Shown here piece by piece: positions 8,479 to 15,415 of a DNA stretch of 64,000 nt. Source of the DNA: Acidobacteriaceae bacterium (GTDB lineage Bacteria; Acidobacteriota; Terriglobia; Terriglobales; Acidobacteriaceae). The position numbers were made by a program, and so were the translations under genes. The number at the start of each line of letters is the position of its first letter. Positions within the stretch are counted from its first letter, which is position 1. The notes under the pieces were generated by a model that saw only the letters and a list, made by a program, of their open reading frames with translations, was not told where the DNA came from and did no database searches. Where the stretch lies: assembly GCA_003134655.1 (NCBI GenBank), contig PLBY01000107.1, forward strand, positions 85,277-149,276, read 5' to 3'.

Positions 8479-9255
8479 TCATTTCAGGTTCCTGCGCTCG
8501 AAGATCAGCACTGCCCCGCTCAACGCCATCGCCGTGTAAAACAACGCATAGAGCGTGTTGTGCAGGATGAGCTGCAAACTCACCGGTTGCTGGTGTGCCA
8601 CCGCGCTGATCACATTGAGTGCCGAGAAATTGGGCACCATGTAAGCCGCTGCTGTTGTGAACCAGCGTGTTACCCCGTGCGCCAGTCCTGCGAACCCGCG
8701 AAGATCGTCGGCGAAGCTTCCAATCACGAACAGCGAGAACGCGAAAACCGCCGACAGCAGCGGGGAAGAGAACGATGAAAACAGCAACGCCAGCGAACAG
8801 ATGATCAGGAATTCGAGGATGATGAAATAGAGCGCCACCAGGATGAGCGCGTCCGGCCTGGAGAACTTGTGCGCAACGTAGAGCAACGCGCCAAATACTC
8901 CAATCGCCATAAAGAACGCGTTCACCACCAGCGTTCCCGCCAGACCGAAGAACTTGCCGACAATAAATTCCCAGCGGCGCACGGGCCGTGAGAGCACCGT
9001 GTAGAGTGTGCGCTTATCTATTTCCTTCGAGACCAATCCAATGCCGATGAAGATGGCGATGACAATGCCGAACAGCGACACTGCGGTGAGCCCGAGGTTG
9101 ATGACCACCAGGCGCTCTATGTCGATGGAAATCTGGCCGACGAAAATGGCTGCGCCCGAAAGCAGCAGGGCGAACGCGATCAGGTTGTAAAGTACGCGGT
9201 CGCGGACCGCTTCGCGGAACGTGTTGCGAGCAATGTGAAGAATGCGCGCGTTCAT
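8479..9255 (-). CDS. ABC transporter permease (ABC-2 type)
   Basis: 258 residues with about six membrane helices (for example AFALLLSGAAIFVG, LTAVSLFGIVIAIFIGIGL, ALYFIILEFLIICSLALLF). The conserved cytoplasmic segment SKEIDKRTLYTVLSRPVRRWEFIVGKF is typical of the NosY/ABC-2 permease group. The start overlaps the ATPase stop by 4 bases (ATGA), showing translational coupling. The substrate cannot be told from sequence. In this neighbourhood a role in envelope or pilus biogenesis is possible but is inference. Confidence 0.85.
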   Translation of the reverse strand: MNARILHIARNTFREAVRDRVLYNLIAFALLLSGAAIFVGQISIDIERLVVINLGLTAVSLFGIVIAIFIGIGLVSKEIDKRTLYTVLSRPVRRWEFIVGKFFGLAGTLVVNAFFMAIGVFGALLYVAHKFSRPDALILVALYFIILEFLIICSLALLFSSFSSPLLSAVFAFSLFVIGSFADDLRGFAGLAHGVTRWFTTAAAYMVPNFSALNVISAVAHQQPVSLQLILHNTLYALFYTAMALSGAVLIFERRNLK

Positions 9256-10205
9256 ACGGCGGTCCCCACCGTCTTCCCCGCGGGAGTTTGGGGCTGCTGC
9301 AGCTTCTCGACGAAGTAGGCTTCCAGCGAAGTGCGCAGCGGAGTGATCGCTATCAGACGAATACGTTCGCGGCGTAGTGCGTCAATGGCCGCGTCCTGCT
9401 GATTCTCTGCGAGCACGGCGCGAACCGTGTCACCAGTGACGTGGCACTCCGCGCCCAGGGCTTTCATCGAGGCCGGAATCTGCGTGCCTTGCCAGATGAC
9501 TTCCACCTTGCCCTGAACGGTCGACGTCAAGTCTTCCACCGCGCCCACGCCGCGCAATTCGCCTTTGTGAATGATCGCGACGCGGTCGCACAGCGCTTCG
9601 GCGTCCGACAGAATATGCGTCGAGAAGAATACCGTCTTTCCTTCCTGCTTGAGCTGCTCCATCAGGTCGCGAACCTCGCGTCGGCCGAGCGGATCCAGTC
9701 CTGACATCGGTTCGTCGAAGAACACCAGCTTGGGATTGTGCAGAATCGCCTGCGCGATTCCAGCTCTCTGCAGCATGCCTTTGGAAAACTTGCGCAACTG
9801 CACGCCCTTAATGTCGGTGAGACCCACCCGCTGCAGGACTTCCTCCACGCGGCGCCTTCGGTCTTTCGCAGGAACTCCGGAGAGTTGTCCGTAGTAGTCG
9901 AGCAATTCGTGCGCGGTCAGGTAGTCGTAGAAGTACGGCTGCTCGGGCAGAAAGCCGATCTGCGCTTTGATCTCGGGATCGGTCCAGTCGCGGCCCAGAA
10001 TGCGAGCGGTTCCAGAGGTGGGGAACACCAGCCCCATCAGCATCTTCAAGGTTGTCGTTTTGCCCGCGCCGTTCGGACCGAGGAAGCCAAAAATCTCTCC
10101 CTCTTCCACGGTGAGATGCAACGGCTGCAACGCCCGCTTGGGTCGCTTGCGCCAGAAGCCCACCATGTAGGTCTTTTCCAGCCCGAGGATCTCGATTGCG
10201 GCCAT
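9252..10205 (-). CDS. ABC transporter ATP-binding protein
   Basis: 317 residues. Walker A GPNGAGKTT lies at about 43-51, the signature FSKGMLQRAGIAQAIL near 139-154, Walker B LVFFDEPMSGLDP directly after, and the H-loop STHIL near 195. The C-terminal 90 residues form the accessory domain common in ABC-2 exporters (CcmA/NatA group). It is the first gene of the export operon and is coupled to the permease by a 4-base overlap. The upstream 185 bp hold the end region of the pilin cluster and a GC hairpin. Confidence 0.9.
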   Translation of the reverse strand: MAAIEILGLEKTYMVGFWRKRPKRALQPLHLTVEEGEIFGFLGPNGAGKTTTLKMLMGLVFPTSGTARILGRDWTDPEIKAQIGFLPEQPYFYDYLTAHELLDYYGQLSGVPAKDRRRRVEEVLQRVGLTDIKGVQLRKFSKGMLQRAGIAQAILHNPKLVFFDEPMSGLDPLGRREVRDLMEQLKQEGKTVFFSTHILSDAEALCDRVAIIHKGELRGVGAVEDLTSTVQGKVEVIWQGTQIPASMKALGAECHVTGDTVRAVLAENQQDAAIDALRRERIRLIAITPLRTSLEAYFVEKLQQPQTPAGKTVGTAV

Positions 10206-10336
10206 GTTGCCCAGGGAAGTCCCGAGAAGTATCCGAAAAGATTATAAGCAAGACGGAGCGGGAGAAGATCGCTCTGCTCGTTACGAGGGTCACTGAGGCG
10301 CAGGCGCGAGATCAGAGCAGAGGCGATTCCGCGGAA

Positions 10337-10369
10337 GGGGAGACTCCTCCTGGGAAGCTGAGTCTCACC
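10337..10369 (-). terminator. Possible hairpin downstream of pilin 1
   Basis: GGGGAGACTC at 10337-10346 pairs imperfectly with GAGTCTCACC at 10360-10369. There is no clear T-run on the minus strand, so termination is uncertain. It sits where the other three pilin genes have hairpins. Confidence 0.35.
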
Positions 10370-10389
10370 TTGACATGAGATTCAGCCGT

Positions 10390-10911
10390 TTACTGCGCCA
10401 CCGGGAAAGCCAGGCACGCGGGTAGCACGTTGACCGGAACGTCGCCGGGATTCGCCATCTGTGAGCGCAAAACGCCATCGTTCGTGGAGCAGTAATCGTG
10501 GTTGCCGGTGGAATGCGCTAGCACGGGTGCGGCCGCCGCGACAAACGCCGAGTTGTTGAGGGCGCCCGCGGTCATAATGCCCGTTGCCAGAAAGACGAAA
10601 CCGCTCTTGCCGCCACTGCCAGGGGTAGACCCGGACAACTGGCTGTCGACTAGACACGCGCTCGTCGAGGATGGAGTGCAGGGGGTCGCGCCGCCTAGCG
10701 ACGTGATGTCGGGAGAAAAGCCTACGGTCGGGTAGGCGGTGTCGTAGGCGACCTCCGCGCTCTTGATGGCGGACAGCGAGCCGACCGCCGAGGCTTCGTT
10801 CGCCGACATTCGCGCCTGCAGCAGACTCGGGATCGCGATAGCGGCGATCACGAGGATGATCGCTACTACGATCAGTAACTCGATTAGTGAGAATCCCTTT
10901 GCTGAACGCAT
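10390..10911 (-). CDS. Type IV major-pilin-like protein (pilin 1, divergent copy)
   Basis: 173 residues. The prepilin leader is six residues (MRSAKG) followed by FSLIELLIVVAIILVIAAIAIP, with the essential Glu at mature position 5, so it should be cleaved and N-methylated by PilD. The C-terminal domain has two Cys pairs (PCTPSSTSAC and YC...PAC), likely disulfide loops. It has the same length as the three neighbouring pilins but is clearly diverged after residue 50. It has its own sigma-54 type promoter 57 bp upstream of the start, but I find no copy of the upstream palindrome shared by the other three. Confidence 0.85.
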   Translation of the reverse strand: MRSAKGFSLIELLIVVAIILVIAAIAIPSLLQARMSANEASAVGSLSAIKSAEVAYDTAYPTVGFSPDITSLGGATPCTPSSTSACLVDSQLSGSTPGSGGKSGFVFLATGIMTAGALNNSAFVAAAAPVLAHSTGNHDYCSTNDGVLRSQMANPGDVPVNVLPACLAFPVAQ

Positions 10912-10965
10912 AAAACTCCCCTCCCTACGGGATCAACTCAACTTCGGGTGCAGACAGTGAAATAT

Positions 10966-10983
10966 TTGCAATCTCAGTACCAA
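10966..10983 (-). promoter_or_regulatory. Sigma-54 type promoter of pilin 1
   Basis: On the minus strand the site reads TTGGTACTGAGATTGCAA: GG and GC are separated by exactly 10 bases, matching the -24/-12 consensus TTGGCACG-N4-TTGCA. The GC lies about 57 bp upstream of the start codon. Confidence 0.75.
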
Positions 10984-11084
10984 TGCCGTCAGCCTGCCCG
11001 GAATCTTTAGTAATGCTCTCGAAAGTGGAAAGCCGGTGGATAGTCCTGCAGAAGGGGCTGCCTTGATGGTTTGCCAGGCGGCCT

Positions 11085-11120
11085 GAAAACTACAAGGGCA
11101 GCGAACTGGTGCTCGCTGCC
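11085..11120 (-). terminator. Rho-independent terminator of pilin 2
   Basis: GGCAGCGA (11097-11104) pairs with TCGCTGCC (11113-11120). On the minus strand the stem is followed by CTTGTAGTTTTC. It is homologous to the stronger hairpins after pilins 3 and 4. Confidence 0.65.
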
Positions 11121-11160
11121 ACCGGTTTGTAACACAACTTCGCTGAAGCTAAGACCTGCG

Positions 11161-11682
11161 TTACTGGTTCAGCGGATTGAAGGTCTGGATGCCCGCTTCC
11201 GTGTTGGAGCAGACGCCCGCCGGATCGACGCGAATCACTGCGTCTTCGTCCGCGCAGAAACCGCGAATGCCGGTCTGGTTGATCGAAAGCGGAACCGCTT
11301 TGGCCGCATAGCCTACGTTGACGCCGCCCGCGATTGTGCCCGCACCGGTGGTGAACGAGTAGCCGCTCTTGCCGCCACCCGTCGGGTTGCCGTTGTTGGA
11401 GAGCACGGAATCAATCAAGCAAGCTGTGGTTGAGCTGGGAACGCAAGCTGCACCCAACGCGCCGCCCAGGTTGGTCAGAGCCGGAGCATAGCCGACCGTG
11501 GGATACGCACTCTGGTAGGTTATTTCTCCAGTAGTGATGGTGCGGACTGAAGCGACTGCAGACGACTCATTGGCCGCCATACGGGCGCGGAGTAAGTTCG
11601 GGATTGCGATCGCTGCGATGATCAGGATGATGGCCACAACGATTAGCAGTTCGATCAGTGAGAAACCCTTTTGTTTCCGCAT
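11161..11682 (-). CDS. Type IV major-pilin-like protein (pilin 2)
   Basis: 173 residues. Leader MRKQKG, then FSLIELLIVVAIILIIAAIAIP with Glu5, giving the N-terminal helix needed for polymerisation. Four cysteines lie in the C-terminal half (ACVPSSTTAC; FCADEDAV...GVC). It differs from pilin 3 at only about 8 of 173 positions by my alignment, so it is a recent tandem duplicate. It carries its own sigma-54 promoter, upstream palindrome and terminator, so it can be expressed alone. Confidence 0.9.
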   Translation of the reverse strand: MRKQKGFSLIELLIVVAIILIIAAIAIPNLLRARMAANESSAVASVRTITTGEITYQSAYPTVGYAPALTNLGGALGAACVPSSTTACLIDSVLSNNGNPTGGGKSGYSFTTGAGTIAGGVNVGYAAKAVPLSINQTGIRGFCADEDAVIRVDPAGVCSNTEAGIQTFNPLNQ

Positions 11683-11751
11683 TTCTATCTTCTCCCAAGC
11701 TCTTTGGTTTTGAACTTTTTATCTAGTCTCGATGATTCGTACGCGATCATG

Positions 11752-11769
11752 TTGCACTCGCCTGGCCGT
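11752..11769 (-). promoter_or_regulatory. Sigma-54 type promoter of pilin 2
   Basis: Minus strand ACGGCCAGGCGAGTGCAA: GG-N10-GC spacing is exact. The -24 half (CGGCC) is weaker than in the sister cassettes (TTGGC). It lies about 72 bp before the ATG. Confidence 0.7.
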
Positions 11770-11890
11770 CGTCTCCGGTGACTTTGGTTCGCACAGCGCC
11801 GCAGCAAGGCGTTGTTTGCACCAGCGGTCAGAAGCTCAACTCGATTCTAATCCTTCCCCGGCTGGATTAGTGGCAAATGCCGCGCCAGAG

Positions 11891-11905
11891 TGACAATTCG
11901 TGTCA
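11891..11905. promoter_or_regulatory. Upstream activator palindrome of pilin 2
   Basis: TGACAATTCGTGTCA, an inverted repeat TGACA-N5-TGTCA, about 125 bp upstream of the -24 element. The same site is found at matching positions upstream of pilins 3 and 4. The position and the GTGTC half site fit a PilR/NtrC-family enhancer. Confidence 0.65.
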
Positions 11906-12004
11906 GTCCGGGTACAGAATGCGGCCGAAGTCCCCGCTTGCGTTTTCGGCTGGATTTGGGAAGATCTGCAACCATCCCAGAGGGACCACTTCCATATCTG
12001 CATC

Positions 12005-12044
12005 AAAAAAAACAAAGGGCAGCGAGCGTGTGCTCGCTGCCCTT
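12005..12044 (-). terminator. Rho-independent terminator of pilin 3
   Basis: Perfect 11-bp stem GGGCAGCGAGC (12017-12027) / GCTCGCTGCCC (12032-12042) with a GTGT loop. On the minus strand it is followed by a T-rich tract (complement of 12005-12016). Confidence 0.9.
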
Positions 12045-12086
12045 CTTGGCTCGTACCCTCCCCCAGGTACTCGCCAGACTGAAACG

Positions 12087-12608
12087 TTACTGGTTGAGCG
12101 GGTTGAAGGTCAGGATGCCCGCTTCGGTGTTGGAGCACACGCCGGCCGGGTCGACGCGAATCACTGCATCTTCCTCAGCGCAGAAACCGCGGATGCCCGT
12201 CTGGTTAATCGAGAGCGGAACCGCCTTTGCCGAATAACCTACGTTGACGCCACCCACAGCCGTGCCGGCACCCGTGGTGAACGAGTAGCCGCTCTTGCCG
12301 CTGCCCGTCGGGTTACCGTTGTTGGAGAGCACGGAGTCAATCAAGCAAGCTGTGGTGGAGCTGGGAACGCAAGCCGCGCCCAACGCGCCGCCCAGGTTGG
12401 TGAGGGCCGGAGCATAACCGACCGTCGGATAAGCCGTCTGGTAAGTGACTTCGCCAGTGGTGATGGTACGCACAGAAGCGACCGCAGACGACTCGTTGGC
12501 CGCCATACGGGCGCGGAGTAGGTTCGGAATCGCGATAGCTGCGATGATCAGGATGATGGCCACCACGATCAGCAGCTCAATCAGTGAGAAACCCTTTTGT
12601 TTCCGCAT
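12087..12608 (-). CDS. Type IV major-pilin-like protein (pilin 3)
   Basis: 173 residues with leader MRKQKG and the canonical FSLIELLIVVAIILIIAAIAIP helix. It is nearly identical to pilin 2 (about 8 differences) and close to pilin 4 (about 13 differences). Changes cluster around residues 115-130 and the last 10 residues, while the two Cys-bounded segments are conserved. It has its own promoter, enhancer-like palindrome and strong terminator. Tandem recent copies like this can exchange sequence by recombination; whether they do is not visible here. Confidence 0.92.
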   Translation of the reverse strand: MRKQKGFSLIELLIVVAIILIIAAIAIPNLLRARMAANESSAVASVRTITTGEVTYQTAYPTVGYAPALTNLGGALGAACVPSSTTACLIDSVLSNNGNPTGSGKSGYSFTTGAGTAVGGVNVGYSAKAVPLSINQTGIRGFCAEEDAVIRVDPAGVCSNTEAGILTFNPLNQ

Positions 12609-12680
12609 CTTCTATTTCCCCCACGCTTTTTTAAATTTTTGAATTGTTTCTAAGTCCGAATGACCTAGTCGAGCAAGATG

Positions 12681-12698
12681 TTGCACTTGCGTCGCCAA
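12681..12698 (-). promoter_or_regulatory. Sigma-54 type promoter of pilin 3
   Basis: Minus strand TTTGGCGACGCAAGTGCA, with GG-N10-GC exact, about 75 bp before the ATG. It is almost identical to the pilin 4 site. Confidence 0.8.
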
Positions 12699-12823
12699 AG
12701 GCCTGACGCGATTCTGATTGCGGCGCATTGGGATGAAGTTCTTTGTTTTCAACTGCAGGACAAGCATCCGTCTTCCTCGGGCTACTCCACAAAACGCGTT
12801 GTGCCAAAGTGGGGCAGCGCGGC

Positions 12824-12838
12824 TGACAGTTTTTGTCA
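12824..12838. promoter_or_regulatory. Upstream activator palindrome of pilin 3
   Basis: TGACAGTTTTTGTCA: the TGACA and TGTCA half sites are conserved with a 5-base spacer while the spacer bases differ from the sister copies, which suggests selection on the half sites. It lies about 128 bp upstream of the -24 element. Confidence 0.7.
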
Positions 12839-13018
12839 CTTCGAGATCGTCACTGCGACCTGCAAGCTGTCGCGACGACTCGGTATTTCAAGAAGATGGA
12901 AGATCGGCAAGAAGAGTTGCCCGCGCTTCTAAGCCTGAATCCGGTCGCTTGCACATTGGCGCGACGCTGGAAGGGCAAGCGCATTCGCGATGGTTGTAGC
13001 GCAGGATCGTCCGGCACG

Positions 13019-13057
13019 AGAAAAAAACAAAGGGCAGCGAGCGTGTGCTCGCTGCCC
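13019..13057 (-). terminator. Rho-independent terminator of pilin 4
   Basis: Stem GGGCAGCGAGC (13032-13042) / GCTCGCTGCCC (13047-13057), GTGT loop, T-rich tail on the minus strand. It is identical in stem and loop to the pilin 3 terminator. Confidence 0.9.
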
Positions 13058-13100
13058 CGATTGGCGTATACCCTCCCCAGGTATTCGCCGGTACTGAAAG

Positions 13101-13622
13101 TTACTGGTTGAGCGGGTTAAAGGTCACGACGCCCGCTTCGGTGTTGGAGCAAACGCCGGCCGGGTCGACGCGAACCACTGCATCTTCCTCAGCGCAGAAG
13201 GCACGGATGCCGGTCTGGTTGATCGAGAGCGGAACCGAAACCACTGTGTAGCCGGAGTTGACGCCACCCACAACCGTGCCGGCACCCGTGGTGAACGAGT
13301 AGCCGCTCTTGCCGCTGCCGGTCGGGTTGCCGTTGTTGGAAAGCACAGAGTCAATCAAGCAAGCTGTGGTCGAGCTGGGAACGCAAGCCGCACCCAACGC
13401 GCCGCCCAGGTTCGACAGAGCGGGAGCATAGCCCACTGTCGGATAAGCGGTCTGGTACGTCACCTCGCCCGTCGTGATGGTACGAATGGACGCGACAGCA
13501 GACGACTCATTAGCCGCCATGCGGGCGCGCAGCAAGTTCGGAATTGCGATCGCTGCGATGATCAGGATGATTGCCACCACGATCAGCAGCTCAATCAGTG
13601 AGAAACCTTTTTGTTTCTGCAT
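13101..13622 (-). CDS. Type IV major-pilin-like protein (pilin 4)
   Basis: 173 residues from ATG 13622 (GAGAGGA ribosome site just upstream). A 15-codon extension to 13667 is possible but would break the six-residue prepilin leader pattern. Leader MQKQKG precedes FSLIELLIVVAIILIIAAIAIP with Glu5. It is the promoter-proximal copy of the array and the most diverged of the three close paralogs, mainly around residues 115-130 (GYTVVSVPL in place of GYSAKAVPL). Regulation is as for its sisters; its activator palindrome falls in the divergent intergenic region shared with the Rieske gene. Confidence 0.92.
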   Translation of the reverse strand: MQKQKGFSLIELLIVVAIILIIAAIAIPNLLRARMAANESSAVASIRTITTGEVTYQTAYPTVGYAPALSNLGGALGAACVPSSTTACLIDSVLSNNGNPTGSGKSGYSFTTGAGTVVGGVNSGYTVVSVPLSINQTGIRAFCAEEDAVVRVDPAGVCSNTEAGVVTFNPLNQ

Positions 13623-13701
13623 CTCTATTTTGTCCTCTCGTTTTTGAACTGTCTTGTTGTTACCCAACTGCTGGTCACGGATGACGCAGTCGTTACGATA
13701 T

Positions 13702-13719
13702 TTGCACTTGCCTCGCCAA
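13702..13719 (-). promoter_or_regulatory. Sigma-54 type promoter of pilin 4
   Basis: Minus strand TTGGCGAGGCAAGTGCAA, with GG-N10-GC exact and TTGGC at -24. It lies about 80 bp upstream of the ATG, leaving a leader of roughly 70 nt. Confidence 0.8.
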
Positions 13720-13846
13720 ATCCGGTAGTTACTTAAGTTCTAAGACGGATTCCGGGAAGGGCTTTATTTTCAGTAGAACGGGTCTGCCGCTCTACCGTCA
13801 CGACCTGCCAAATTCGGCAAATGCTGGCAAAATTCGGCGATTGCCC

Positions 13847-13861
13847 TGACAATTCGTGTCA
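13847..13861. promoter_or_regulatory. Upstream activator palindrome of pilin 4
   Basis: TGACAATTCGTGTCA, extended to CTGACA-N5-TGTCAG here, about 130 bp upstream of the -24 element. It has the same half sites as the copies at 11891 and 12824. Confidence 0.7.
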
Positions 13862-13876
13862 GTTCGGAACTGCACT

Positions 13877-13893
13877 CGTTCCATAATGGAACG
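13877..13893. promoter_or_regulatory. 17-bp palindrome upstream of the Rieske oxygenase gene
   Basis: CGTTCCATAATGGAACG is a perfect inverted repeat (8 bp arms, 1-base centre), about 116 bp before the preferred start at 14009. Its symmetry and position suggest an operator, but no regulator gene is adjacent. Confidence 0.45.
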
Positions 13894-14008
13894 CATTCCG
13901 CTGCTACAGTTTGGCGCGCGTTCCGTCGTTTGCACTACAGAACTTGACGATGCCGCGGTTGGCGCTCGGCGGCTGCGTAGAATGTTCCCGCGAAGTCGTG
14001 AAGCAACC

Positions 14009-15112
14009 ATGGACAATTCCAAAGCGAATTTTAAAATCGACGCCGAGATCGCGCGAGCCTGGACTCTGCCTGCGCATCTCTATACCGATGCGAGCATTTT
14101 CCTTGCCGAAAAAGAAAAAATCTTCGCGCGAACGTGGCAGGTCGTTGGTCACACCAGCCAGGTCGCGAATCCCGGCGACTATTTCACGACCAACCTCATC
14201 GGCGAACCCTTGTTGTTCGTGCGCGGCATGGACGGAACGCTGCGTGGCTTCTACAACGTGTGCCGGCACCGCGCGGGGCCCCCGGCGGAGGGTTGCGGTT
14301 CCCGCAAGCTGTTTCGCTGCGGATATCACGGATGGACCTACGGTCTCGACGGCGCGCTCATCAGCGCGACTGAAATCGAAGGCGTGGAAGACTTTTGTCC
14401 GGAAGATTTTGCGCTCAAGCCGGTCCGCACCGAAGAATGGTTCAATCTGGTGTTCGTGAACCTCGATCCGGAGGCGCAGGCTCTGCGGGAGAGCATGGGC
14501 GAGTTGCCGCAACAGGCGGAAAAGTTTCCTTTCGCGCAGATGAAATTGTTCGAGCGCCGCACCTACGACATGAAATGCAATTGGAAGACGTATGTGGACA
14601 ACTACCTTGAGGGGTATCACTTGCCGAGCGTTCATCCGGGACTGAATCGCGAACTGGATTACAACGCGTATGTGGTCGAGCCCTATGCGCGGCACGTGCG
14701 CCAGTTCAGCCCGATCCGGGGAGCGCAGCCGGGCGATGCCACGCCGCGCCGCTACCAGGCGGCGCGGGAAGATTTGGCATCGGATCTAGGGGCGGACTAC
14801 TTCTGGATCTTTCCCAACTGGATGCTGAACTGCTATCCCGACAACGTTTCGTTAAACATTGTGCTGCCGGTCGATGCGGAGCGTTCGCTGGCGATCTTCG
14901 AATGGTACTTGCCAGAGAAGGATCACGATGCTCCGGCGGCGAAGGCGTCAGTGGAGTTCAGCGATCAGATTCAGATCGAAGATGTGGGCATCTGCGAGAT
15001 CGTGCAGAAGAACCTGCGGTCACGAAGTTATTCGCGCGGGCGGTACAGTGTGAAGCAGGAAAAAGGCGTGCATGCCTTCCACCGGATGTATGGAAAGCTG
15101 ATGCGAGAGTGA
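14009..15112 (+). CDS. Rieske [2Fe-2S] aromatic-ring-hydroxylating-type oxygenase, alpha subunit
   Basis: 367 residues from ATG 14009. Rieske cluster ligands are C85-x-H87 (NVCRHRAG) and C104-x2-H107 (FRCGYHGWTY). The mononuclear iron site has H204 and H209 in DNYLEGYHLPSVHPGL, with a downstream Asp expected in the ADYFWIFPNWMLN region. This alpha-subunit architecture catalyses oxygenation with electrons from a separate reductase; none is nearby. Similarity in layout to choline/carnitine monooxygenases is a family-level impression, so the substrate is unassigned. The earlier in-frame start at 13856 gives a non-conserved Arg-rich leader and is rejected. Confidence 0.85.
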   Translation: MDNSKANFKIDAEIARAWTLPAHLYTDASIFLAEKEKIFARTWQVVGHTSQVANPGDYFTTNLIGEPLLFVRGMDGTLRGFYNVCRHRAGPPAEGCGSRKLFRCGYHGWTYGLDGALISATEIEGVEDFCPEDFALKPVRTEEWFNLVFVNLDPEAQALRESMGELPQQAEKFPFAQMKLFERRTYDMKCNWKTYVDNYLEGYHLPSVHPGLNRELDYNAYVVEPYARHVRQFSPIRGAQPGDATPRRYQAAREDLASDLGADYFWIFPNWMLNCYPDNVSLNIVLPVDAERSLAIFEWYLPEKDHDAPAAKASVEFSDQIQIEDVGICEIVQKNLRSRSYSRGRYSVKQEKGVHAFHRMYGKLMRE

Positions 15113-15415
15113 TTCTCAGGGAAGTTGTACAACTATGTACGTACAACGGAGGCGTCTCGTTCTCTGCGCAGGATTTCCCGTTCGAGACGCTGCTTAGAAT
15201 GCTCTTTCCTGGGCCGGAAACGGCCCTCTCGTCCACGATCGCAGCAGCGCTGGAGGGGAAGGGTTGTCCGCGGCGAGATCGCGCGTCCTGGAGCCTCGCA
15301 GGGCAGTCCTACGAATAATCAATCACTTACACCAAGCCTCAACGACTTACACCATGTTTCAATGACTTGCGAAGATCCGAACGTGCTTCTGCAATCCGTT
15401 CCAGTCAAATCGGTT
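15113..15415. other. Intergenic region without recognised features
   Basis: About 300 bp between the convergent Rieske and phosphatase genes. Three imperfect copies of a CAAyGACTTACACCA-like motif occur at about 15318-15370. No terminator with a T-tract and no protein-like frame was found. Confidence 0.5.

Larger units (their letters stand above)
11683..12004. other. Pilin 2-pilin 3 spacer with regulatory sites
   Basis: I see no gene here. It holds the leader of pilin 2, its sigma-54 promoter (11752-11769) and the upstream palindrome (11891-11905). The remaining sequence is unrecognised and resembles the spacers of the next two cassettes only in part. Confidence 0.7.
12609..13018. other. Pilin 3-pilin 4 spacer with regulatory sites
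   Basis: No gene is supported. It contains the pilin 3 leader, sigma-54 promoter (12681-12698) and palindrome (12824-12838). The stretch from about 12845 to 13018 holds nothing I recognise. Confidence 0.7.
13623..14008. other. Divergent regulatory region between pilin 4 and Rieske oxygenase
   Basis: About 386 bp with no supported gene; the Rieske frame can be read open from 13856 but the sequence there is not protein-like. It holds the pilin 4 promoter and activator palindrome, TGCC...GGCA half-palindromes around 13807-13835, and a separate 17-bp palindrome at 13877-13893. Confidence 0.7.

Noticed and set aside
13856..14008. Longer Rieske oxygenase start
   Set aside because: The extra residues are not protein-like and would translate the 17-bp palindrome and regulatory sites.
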